Translations under genes and position numbers: made by a program
Origin: Maylandia zebra
Taxonomy: Eukaryota; Chordata; Actinopteri; Cichliformes; Cichlidae
Direction of reading: 5' to 3'
DNA: 64,000 nt
Assembly: GCF_041146795.1 (NCBI RefSeq)
Contig: NC_135170.1
Span: 19,400,033 to 19,464,032, forward strand
Notes under the pieces: generated by a model
Databases searched by the model: none
What the model saw: the letters and a program-made list of their open reading frames with translations, nothing else
Told to the model about the DNA's origin: nothing
Shown: piece after piece, positions 34,948-46,400 of the stretch
How positions within the stretch are numbered: the stretch's first letter is position 1
Layout: the number at the start of each line of letters is the position of its first letter

Positions 34948-36428
34948 TGAAGCTCTTAACATGATCTGTAGCATTTTATGTCCTCTAACGCTTCAGCTGA
35001 ATTCTGCTATTGCTTTTCCCCCTTGTTGTTTCAGTAGCCATAACAGGCAACTGCCTCCCAGTGTTAGCTGGGGGTTAGCCTGCAAGCTAGCCGTCATTCT
35101 GATAACCGGTCGGGCTTTCTAGTGTGCGATAGTTTGTGCCTGCTTGCTGCACATCTGTGTGACTCTGAATTTCGCCTGCCATGACGACGCAGCCATAGAT
35201 GCATACCCAAGCAGGCCGTTGTTATGGCGATGTCAAATGCAAAAGGTACAAAATGGCGGTTGTTGTAGAGACCAGTTAGCTTCCTGATCCTGCTATCTCG
35301 CTACACAGCTAGCATCAGTGGCTGTCACGACAGGCTAGTGCTTGCCGCCGCTCGCAGCCAACGTCTGTTTGACTATAAACGGACACTCATCTTGTTAACG
35401 GTGAATTATGTACAGTCAGTGATGGGTTTGCACTTTATGTTTTTCTCCGTTAGCTGACTAGACACACATATGGTGCATAAAGCTAGCGACAGCCCCCATC
35501 CCTTCCAAAATAGAAGGGAGGCCAATTTGGGATTGTAAAATTAATAGAGGGACGTGTTTTGTGTTAGTTTTGAGCAGTTAAATAAATTGAAGGCTGACTA
35601 AAATGCCGTTCTGTCTTTTAACGGAAAGTTTATAAAGCTGTGGCAGGTGGCGGACATTTAATACGTAAGGGGCGTGGCGAAGGAGGGCGTTCTGCAGGTG
35701 CTTTCTAGGTTACAGTTCACTTTCACCTCTTTGTTCACTGACGCAGACTCCTAAGTGTACACCTTTACAGGTTCAGATTCATAACAAGCTCCCTACTATC
35801 TAACTGAAAAGAAGAAAACACACATTTTCAGTTACAAATGTTTCTTTCTGCTGTGTTTATTTGACTTGAATTATTGACAGCCAGAAGTTAACTATCTGTG
35901 TTATGGTATTAAAAATGTGGATTACGGTGACAGTGTACATGACATAAAGCAAAATAATAGACAGCACTGTAGCGTTAATACAGTTTGGTAAGGGATTTTC
36001 CCTAGCTGTTCTACGGGCATGCCTATGTACATCAAAGGCGGTGCGATCACATTACAGGTAATGAGACACCAAAATGCTTGTTCCCATCAATGCTCCTCCC
36101 CCGCATACCCTCATGAGTTGCACCACTGAGAGGCCCTGGCCACAATAGTACTTTCAGACACCCCCCTCGAGCATTCATTTACATCTAGGCGAGAAATGAG
36201 CATGTAAAAATATCTGTGTGGTGTATGAGCTGCTTATTACAGGCTAATATTGTTAGAAAAGACGTGATCTAATGCTGATTCCTATGATAGAGTTTAACCT
36301 CCTACCTTCTGTTTAAATGTTACCTATGCAATTGACAAGTTAGACTCCTTATTCATGATTGTTTATATTTTGGTTGTACTAAATTTGCCTCATTGCCTCT
36401 TTTTTTTTTAACACAGCATTGTCTACTA
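34948..36428 (+). other. Start of rfx1 intron 1
   Basis: The first several hundred bases are relatively CpG-rich with several ATGs, and may include more of the 5'UTR. After about 35600 I see nothing assignable until the transposon at 36429. Confidence 0.4.
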
Positions 36429-38083
36429 CAGGGTGGGCCATTTATATGGATACACCATAATAAAATGGGAATGGTTGGTGATATTAAAGTCCTGTTTGTG
36501 GCACATTACTATATGTGAGGGGGCAAACTCCTCAAGATGGGTGGTGACCATGGTGGCCATTTAGAAGTCGGCCATCTTGGATACAACTTTTGTTTTTTCA
36601 ATAGGAAGAGGGCCATGTGACACATCAAACTTATTGGTAATGTCACAAGAAAAACAATGGTGTGCTTGGTTTCAACATAACTTTATTCTTTCATGAGTTA
36701 TTTACAAGTTTCTGACCACTTATAAAATGTGTTCAATGTGCTGCCCATTGTGTTGGATTGTCAATGCAACCCTCTTCTCCCACTCTTCACACACTGATTG
36801 CAACACGGCAGGAGAAATGCCAGCACAGGCATCCAGTATCCGAAGCTTCAGGTGCTGCACATCTCGTATCTTCACACCATAGACAATTGCCTTCAGATGA
36901 CCCCAAAGATAAAAGTCTGAAGGGGTCAGATCGGGAGACCTTGGGGGCCATTCAACTGGCCCACGACGACCAATCCACTTTCCAGGAAACTGTTCATCTA
37001 GGAATGCTTGGACCTGGCACCCATAATGTGGTTGTGCACCATCTTGCTGGAAAAACTCAGGGAACGTGCCAGCTTCAGTGCATAAAGAGGGAAGCACATC
37101 ATCATGTAGCAATTTCAAATATCCAGTGGCTTTGAGGTTTCCATTGATGAAGAATGGACCCACTATTGTTGTACCCCATATACCACACCAAACCATCACT
37201 TTTGTTGTTCCAACAGTTTTGGAGGGATCCATCCAATGTGGGTTAGTGTCAGACCAATAGCGGTGGTTTTGTTAGTTAACTTCACCATTCACATAAAAGT
37301 TTACCTCATCACTGAACAAAATCTTCTGCGTGAACTGAGGGTCCTGTTCCAATTTTTGTTTTGCCCATTCTGCAAATTCTGTGTGCTGATCTGGGTCATC
37401 CTTGTTGAGCTGCTGCAGTAGCTGGAGTTTGTAAGGGTGCCATTTGTGAGTAGCTAATATCCGCCGAAGGGATGTTCGACTAATGCCACTCTCCAGTGAC
37501 ATGCGGCGAGTGCTACGCTGTGAGCTCTTGCTGAATGAAGCTAGGACAGCCACTGATGTTTCTTCATTAGTGACAGTTTTCTTGCGTCCACATTTTGGCA
37601 AATCCAACACTGAACCAGTTTCACGAAACTTAGCAAGCAGTTTGCTAACTGCAGCATGGGAGATGGGTGGTCTCGTAGGGTGTCTTGCATTGAAATCTGC
37701 TGCAATGACCCGGTTACCGCGTTCACCAGATATCAACACAATTTCGATCCGCTCCTCACGTGTTAACCTCTTCGACATGTCAATGGCTGTGAACAAAGAG
37801 AAACTTGTAAATAACTCATGAAAGAATAATGTTACGTTGAAACCAAGCCCACCATTGTTTTTCTTGTGACATTACCAATAAGTTTGATGTGTCACATGGC
37901 CCTCTTCCTATTGAAAAAACAAAAGTAGTATCCAAGATGGCCGACTTCTAAATGGCCACCATGGTCACCACCCATCTTGAGGAGTTTGCCCCCTCACATA
38001 TACTAATGTACCACAAGCAGGACTTTAATATCACCAACCATTCCCATGTTATTACGATGTATCCATTTAAATGGCCCACCCTG
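36429..38083 (-). mobile_element. Complete mariner-like DNA transposon with about 285-bp TIRs (DD41D-type spacing)
   Basis: 1,655 bp, flanked by TA on both sides (36427-36428 and 38084-38085). The terminal repeats, starting CAGGGTGGGCCATTT, run about 36429-36713 and 37799-38083. Transposase is on the minus strand from 37796: helix-turn-helix region (MSKRLTREERIEIV), first Asp in ILFSDEVNFY, second in FFQQDGAQPHYG, and third in SPDLTPSDFYLWG. By count 41 residues lie between the second Asp and the last Asp. A TAA at 37272-37274 after NGEVN interrupts the frame, and the rest reads on to 36720. The element therefore encodes no full-length transposase. It lies in rfx1 intron 1, 67 bp before the start-codon exon. 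Confidence 0.93.
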
Positions 38084-38170
38084 TAGTTTGAAAACAAACA
38101 GCTTAGGTTGAAAATGTGTAACTTGTTGTCTTGTTTTCTTTTTTCCCCAGCCTGATTCCCTGCTCTTGTA

Positions 38171-41100
38171 ATGGCCACTACAGGCTACGTAGGTGAGATC
38201 CAGCCAGCGGCCCAAACTCAGGGGACTGCTGTCACTGTGACAACGGGTCAACCTGATGCCAGCTCCACCCCTGTAACTGCCCCACAATTTTTGGCTGAGA
38301 TTCAGACTACTGTGGCTGCTCCCTCTGTGGTCACACCCACAGGCCAAACTACTCCCACAGAGCAAGCCGCTTCCATCACCACCCAAAAGCCCGCTGCTAG
38401 TCAGACCCAGTCCACAGTGCAAGCCCAGCCAGCTCAGACGCAGTATGTGACTGCAGAGATCCAGGGCTCCCCCACGCAGTCAGGAAATGCTCAGAGCACT
38501 CCACAGTACATCGTTGTTACTGTCACAGGTAAAGGCTTTCTGCACTAACAGTGCATGTGATCCCAATTAAATATTTATTTTATTTATTTATTTTTTAGAA
38601 AGAGGGGCAATACATATTAATGAACATTTTAACAAATGTAAATATGCCAGATTATAGCCTTAGGCTAATTTCCATCTGCAGACCCTCGGGCAGGTTGGTG
38701 TTAAACACAAGTTAGTAAAAACATACAGAGACACTATTTACAGGTCATGTGACAAGGACAAAAACAGTGATCACATTATACTACAGGGAGTGCAGAATTA
38801 TTAGGCAAGTTGTATTTTTGAGGAATAATTTTATTATTGAACAACAACCATGTTCTCAATGAACCCAAAAAACTCGTTAATATCAAAGCTGAATGTTTTT
38901 GAAAGTAGTTTTTAGTTTGTTTTTAGTTTTAGCTATTTTAGGGGGATATCTGTGTGTGCAGGTGACTATTACTGTGCATAATTATTAGGCAACTTAACAA
39001 AAAACAAATATATACCCCTTTCAATTATTTATTTTTACCAGTGACACCAATATAACATCTCCACATTCACAAATATACATTTCTGACATTCAAAAACAAA
39101 ACAAAAACAAATCAGCGACCAATATAGCCACCTTTCTTTGCAAGGACACTCAAAAGCCTGCCATCCACGGATTCTGTCAGTGTTTTGATCTGTTCACCAT
39201 CAACATTGCGTGCAGCAGCAACCACAGCCTCCCAGACACTGTTCAGAGAGGTGTACTGTTTTCCCTCCTTGTAAATCTCACATTTGATGATGGACCACAG
39301 GTTCTCAATGGGGTTCAGATCAGGTGAACAAGGTGGCCATGTCATTAGTTTTTCTTCTTTTATACCCTTTCTTGCCAGCCACGCTGTGGAGTACTTGGAC
39401 GCGTGTGATGGAGCATTGTCCTGCATGAAAATCATGTTTTTCTTGAAGGATGCAGACTTCTTCCTGTACCACTGCTTGAAGAAGGTGTCTTCCAGAAACT
39501 GGCAGTAGGACTGGGAGTTGAGCTTGACTCCATCCTCAACCCGAAAAGGCCCCACAAGCTCATCTTTGATGATACCAGCCCAAACCAGTACTCCACCTCC
39601 ACCTTGCTGGCGTCTGAGTCGGACTGGAGCTCTCTGCCCTTTACCAATCCAGCCACGGGCCCATCCATCTGGCCCATCAAGACTCACTCTCATTTCATCA
39701 GTCCATACAACCTTAGAAAAACCAGTCTTGAGATATTTCTTGGCCCAGTCTTGACATTTCAGCTTGTGTGTCTTGTTCAGTGGTGGTCGTCTTTCAGCCT
39801 TTCTTACCTTGGCCATGTCTCTGAGTATTGCACACCTTGTGCTTTTGGGCACTCCAGTGATGTTGCAGCTCTGAAATATGGCCAAACTGGTGGCAAGTGG
39901 CATCTTGGAAGCTGCACGCTTGACTTTTCTCAGTTCATGGGCAGTTATTTTGCACCTTGGTTTTTCCACACACTTCTTGCGACCCCTTTGACTATTTTGA
40001 ATGAAACGCTTGATTGGTCGATGATCACGCTTCAGAAGCTTTGCAATTTTGAGACTGCTGCATCCCTCTGCAAGATATCTCACTGTTTTTTACTTTCCTG
40101 AGCCTGTCAAGTCCTTCTTTTAACCCATTTTGCCAAAGGAAAGGACGTTGCCTAATAATTATGCACACCTGATATAGGGTGTTGATGTCATTAGACCACA
40201 CCCCTTCTCATTACAGAGATGCACATCACCTAATATGCTTAATTGGTAGTAGGCTTTCGAGCCTATACAGCTTGGAGTAAGACAACATGCATGAAGAGGA
40301 TGATGTGGACAAAATACTCATTTGCCTAATAATTCTGCACTCCCTGTAGCACAAACAGTGACAAGGAGAGTGGACACAGAGGACAGTATAGATAACAACA
40401 ACAACAACAATAACAATAACGGAAACACATCAATTATATTGCACAAAACCCAGTATTGTACATGCCCTGACCATCGTGATATTGCGTTCACCCATTGCAC
40501 TAACAGTTGTTTCCCTTTTTGTAATACACTAACTCTTTTTCCCGTCCAATATAAAACATGATTATTAAACATGATTACATGTTTGTGTGTCCCTCAGCCG
40601 CCCTTTTAAGTGACTCTTAAAGATGGGGAGACTTGTACTTTCCCTCACTGACAGTGGAAGACTATTCCAGAATCTCACTCCCTGATATGACAAAGCATTC
40701 TGTGAAAAGGTGGTCCGCCTGAATGCCAGTTCACAATCACCTCTAACAGTGGCTCGAGTCAGTTGAGACCCGGCAACACTGGTAGACTTTTGTTTAATAA
40801 AATCACTCATTGGTGGAGGCGCCAGACCATGTATAACTTTGTATATTAGACAGGCAGATTTAAATAATTTGAAATTAGTAAAATTTAAAAACTTGTATTT
40901 TTCTAAAATTTGACAATGGTGATATGAAAAAGGTTTTTTATCTAATATTTTCAATGCTCTTTTGTAGCATACTTCAATTGTCCCAATAGCAGCAGAGCTC
41001 GTATAGGACCAACTTGTAATACAATATTCAATATGAGCCAGTATCATTGAGTGCAGGAATGTAATCGCTGCTGTGTCTGTTAATGATGTGCAGATATGTC

Positions 41101-43402
41101 TAAAGTTCTGTATATTAACATTTACAGTTTTCACTACTTTTTCAATGTGTTTTTTAAAGGATAATTTAGTCTAGTAGCACTCCCAAATACTTAAATTCCT
41201 CAACATTAATTAATTCTTGTGCACCCAAGCAAACTTTTACTGCAGCCACGGTTGTTTTAGGTTTACTAAAAAACATTGATACGGCCTTTTTAAAATTAAG
41301 GCACAAGCATGAGTCATTCAGCCATTTTTGTAAATCATGTAATGCCAGTGAAAGCTGATGGGCGGCATCATCAGCAGTTTTGGCTTGCGTAAAAATTACC
41401 GTATCATCCGCATACGTATCGGATGTGTCCACATTTTTGCACACATTAGGCAAGTCATTTACATAAAGTGAAAATAACAGGGGGCCTAGAATTGAACCCT
41501 GGGGGACACCTTGCGTACAGTAAAGATAGGGTGACTTGCTATTCTTTATTTGCACGCATTGTTTTCTATCTGATAGATAAGACTGTATCCATTTAACAGT
41601 GTGATTACTAAAGTTAAATGTTGACAGTCTAGACAAGAGCTATTATATCATAACACAAGTGTCCTAGAAGTTCCTTGCTTCAGACTGTGTAAATATGTCT
41701 CTATCTGCCACCCCACAGTCATATAACACATCACAAATAAAGATCTGTTGGCGCAAGGCCTGAAGTTAACCAGTCAGAGGTGTTTCACAATGGATGATGA
41801 GAATTTATCTTAAGGGGTTTTTCAGACTCATCATTTTATTTGACAAAGCAGATTTGATTTATAGGGACAAAATCAAAAAGGGTGAGGCATGGAGTTTAAT
41901 GCACAGGTTCTAGAAGTGGAAGGTAAGTAAACTAGTAATTAGCTGCAGCAGAAATACCTGATTTTGCCCGACTTATTGAATTCGACTTGTACAGTCAAGT
42001 ATTTGTAAAGACAAAAACGCTCGGCTCACATACCGGATAATCCCAGTTTGGTATAAGGGTGTGTGGCGAATGAAGTAAAACTGTGTTACAGTCACAGGCT
42101 TATCCTCTGTGGTCAATTTTAATTGTGTCTTTAAAAGATGTTGTTTTTTTTTATTACTATCATTAGTTTTCATAAAGGTTTTTCAAGCAAAAAGTTGACA
42201 AATAATTAAGTGCAAATGTTTTTTTAGGTGGGAGATTTTTGATTTGTGCATACTTTTATGTGTTTAAAGACATGATTTTATCTGCTTTATTACACCATTA
42301 GTGTTACCACTTTATTATTAATCAGCTGTAGCAAGAGATGAGAGGCAGTGTATGATCAGCTTAATGAAGTAGAAATAATATCACTAATTTGTGCAGGTAC
42401 TAAGATACCCTCTTTATCTTTCAGAGGGTTCCCTTCACTCAAATGACAGTGTGTCAGACTCCAGTCCACCTCCAGCTGTGGTGCAGACTGGAGTCCCCAC
42501 ACAAGTTGTTCAGCAGGTGCAGACAGCTCAGCAGGTAAAATTTGCACACATACATGGTTATGTCCGTCTATGTTATATTATGTTGTTTTCTTTGCTCTTG
42601 AATCTTCTCTTCATCTCAATAGAGGTCAGTGGTGCAGGCCACCTCCCAGATTGCCAAAACTGAGCCAGGCACACAGCTCAGCGTCACCAGTCTACAGCCT
42701 GTCCACATCACCCAGGAGGTAAGCCAAACTCCCAGTGGAGTTTGTCAGTGGTGATGGCATATACGTGATGTCTGAAAATAACTTATGCTTTCACTAACCA
42801 GTGTGTAAATGCGAGCTAGTCATCACAGCTTCACTTCACTAAATGTGTGATCAATGTGACTTGTGATGCGTACAAAACTTTGCAACTTCCTTGTGTTTTG
42901 GCTCAGTATTAGTCAGCTCATCGTTTCTGTGGTCAAATCTGCAACTTTTCAGCTTCCCCTTAGCACGGAGGTGACCGGTTTAGTCAGGGATAGGAAACTA
43001 GAAGATTGGCAGCTGCGTCATGAGGCAGAGGAGTCAGTCTGCCTTGCCTGGATGTCAGCAGACTGCGTAAACGGCTACTGCTGCAAACCCGTCTACCTCC
43101 CCTTGGATGAGTATTGGCAGTCACTGTGCATGCTCTCTGTGCATGCTGAGAGAGAGATAGGCTACCCTGCCATCCTCAGCTCAGGTCCCAATCAGCCACC
43201 TCTGCACACAGCAACCGCCGCTTTCCAAGTAGGTCAGGGACACGAGGGAATCTGCTGCTACAAAGATGAGTGGACAGAGAAGCTGTCAGTATAAGAAATG
43301 TTTGTAGTGCAAAAACAAGGCCGGACATGAAAGATATTAAGATTCTAAAGGATAAAAGAGTTGATGTGGTTCAACAAGATGGCTGAGGATTTATTGGATT
43401 TT

Positions 43403-43467
<65 letters not shown>

Positions 43468-46400
43468 TCACTCCTTAGGTCCAGCAGCAGCTCACATCAG
43501 TGCCAGTGCAACATGTGTACACCAATCAAGTGCAGTATGTTGAAGGAGAAGACAACAACTACACCACCAGCACCATGTTAGAATGAACCTCATTTTCTAA
43601 CACTTGTCCACACAGAATTATTGTTTTCTTTGTCTTACTTCTTTCTTCGGCTGCTTGGTTTTGTAACCCATCTTTGCATGTCTCTCATCCAGTCGCTCCG
43701 GCACCTTCCCTTACACCGACACCCCTTTGTACACCCAGACCACCGCCGCTCCATATTACGAAGGTCAGCCGACTTCCGGCACCCAGGCCTCCACGCCCGG
43801 CACACCTCTGACTGTGTCCGTGACAGCCGGCACCACAGCGGGCGTCTCGATGTTCGTGGCCCAGCCTACCACCGCGGCGGGGGGAGGGGCCACAGTGGTG
43901 ACGGCAGGCGGCACGACCAACGGGGCCGGAGAAGGGGCAGGGACCAACGGCGGCGCGGCAGGCAGTTATGTGATCCAGGGGGGTTACATGCTGGGCAGCG
44001 GCGGCAGCAGCAGCAGCAGCGGGTCGGCAGCTGGCAACAGTCAGAACTACTCACACACTGCCCGCGCCTCTCCGGCCACTGTGAGTATTACAGAGGGCGA
44101 GGAGAGTAGCGTGCCGTCGGCAGACAAGAAGGTATGCAGAGGCGCCAAGCGCAGGAATTTCTTCTCGTTCTGTTCTCATCCACACAACCCCCCCTTTTGG
44201 TGGCGCACACTGATGACGTCATAGTTTGAGTTTTGTCAAAGTGGAAAACACAAGTGAACAATTTGGAGATTAGGAGCAAAAAATGTTAGCTGAAATTTTA
44301 TTTATTTATTTATTTTGCTTTAACTGTGATTTCCTCAAAGAAAACAAAACCATGACCTCATCATTTTCATACCATTGCAGTGCATGTAATGAGGGGCATT
44401 TTTAATTTGCCTGAAATGCCTTGACACTATACTGTTCATCCCAAATTCATCATATTGAACCCCCATAAGGCCATAACCAAAACATGTCTGGCCGGCATCC
44501 CATCAGTACTCCAGGTCATTGATTCATTGCATACCAAAGTTGTATGCCACGGCACGCAAACAGATGTATTTGTGTTTTCATTCCTGAATGACAGACGGAC
44601 TGTAAATACGAATGGATTTGCGTTTGTATAATACAAATACCAGAGAAATCTGTGTGTGTGTGCGTGTGTGCGTCTGTGTGCATGTCATGTACATGTATCT
44701 GTTCAAAGGTGTGATATGTGTGGTAATAGTTATGCATTTATCTGTTGCTCTATGTTTTTCTGTATATCTGTATATGCTGGCTTTGCTAACTGCACCAGCT
44801 ATTTTCTTTGTTCCATTGCCTGTGTGTCAGGTACAGTGGTTGCTGGACAACTATGAGACAGCTGAAGGAGTGAGTCTGCCCCGTTCCACCCTTTACTGCC
44901 ATTACTTGCTGCACTGCCAGGAGCAGAAGCTAGAACCTGTTAATGCTGCGTCATTCGGGAAACTCATAAGATCTGTGTTCATGGGGCTACGCACACGGCG
45001 TCTGGGCACTCGGTAAGCTGTGTAGTCACCCAAACTCATAGGGTAAAAAATATATATGCAACCCATTTATATCCATTAGTAAAGAGAGAGGTGAAGAAGA
45101 CAGGACAGACAGGGTCGAGTGGGTGGAGACAAATGCTAAGGGTTTGTGAAGGAAAATGTTTACAAGTTGGTAGAGGGAACTTCTATGATTTATGGCTTTG
45201 AGATGGTGATGCTGACAAAAAGACAGGAGGCAGAGTTGCTAGGATTTTCATTGATAGTGACCAAGAGGGACAACTTAAGTTGAGTGGTTTTGAAAGTTAG
45301 AAAGTCAAGGCTAAGATGGTCTGAACATCTGCAGAGGACGGATAGTGAATATATTGAACAAAAGATGTTGAAGATGGAGCTGCCAGGCAGGAGGAGAAGA
45401 GGAAGACCACAGAGGAGAGATCAGACAAACACATCACACATTCCACTGTGGCCTTTTCTGCTGCAGTGATGCATGTCAGGAGCACAAACCCAGTAGTCCT
45501 CCGTTCATTTCACCAGACACCAGTAGTCTCCATGTAACTGACGTGCGTAATGCTATGCATGCACACACCAATCAGGCATAAGATTTGACTACTGACAGGT
45601 AAAGTGAAATCACTGATTGTCTCTTCACCGTGGCACCTGTTAGTGGGTGGGATACATCAGGAAGCAAGTGAACATTTTGTCTTCAAAGTCGATGTGCTAA
45701 AAGCAAGAAGCAAAAGCATTTCTCTGAGTTTGAAAGGGCCAAACTGTAATGGCTAGAAAACTGGGTTGGAGCTGGGTTGTTATCAGTCTCCAATGGTAAG
45801 CATCTATCAAAAGTGGTCCAAGGAAGGAACAATAGTGAACCACTGTTATGATGACAGTATCATGGGCGGCCAAGGCTGATTGTGGTTTGATGCAGCCACG
45901 GTACCGTTCCTGTAGCTTAATCCTGGTTCTGATGGAAAGGTGTCAGAATGCACTGTGCATCACAGCTCGTTGTGTGTGGGGCTGCATAGCCACAGTACAC
46001 CCTCTCATGGAAACAGTACTCCCTGATGGCTGTGGACTCTTTCAGCAGAATAACGTGCTCTGGTTGGTTTGAGGTTTGAGGAGCACAGCAACAATTTTGA
46101 GGTGTTGACTTGGCCTCCCAATTCCCAAGAATTTGGATTGTGCTAGTTAAACAAGTGCGATCCATGGAGGCCGCACCTCGCAACTTACAGGACTTAAAGG
46201 ATCTGTTGCTAACCTCTTGGTGCCAAATACCACAGCACACCTTCAGGGCTCTAGTGGAGCCCAAGCCTCGACATATCAGGGCTGTTTCAGCAGAAAAAGG
46301 GGGACCAACACAATATTAGGCAGGTGGTCATATGTTATGCTTGATTGGTGTACCTTAAATTAGTTTCCAGCAGAAATGCAGTTTTTTTTGTGTTGTTTTG

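Noticed and set aside
39432..40101. Plus- and other-frame open frames inside the Tc1-like element
   Set aside because: They overlap the transposase on the minus strand and have no family features.
43621..44109. Arg/His-rich 162-codon frame as a separate protein
   Set aside because: It is an out-of-frame reading of the Gly/Ser-rich rfx1 exon.
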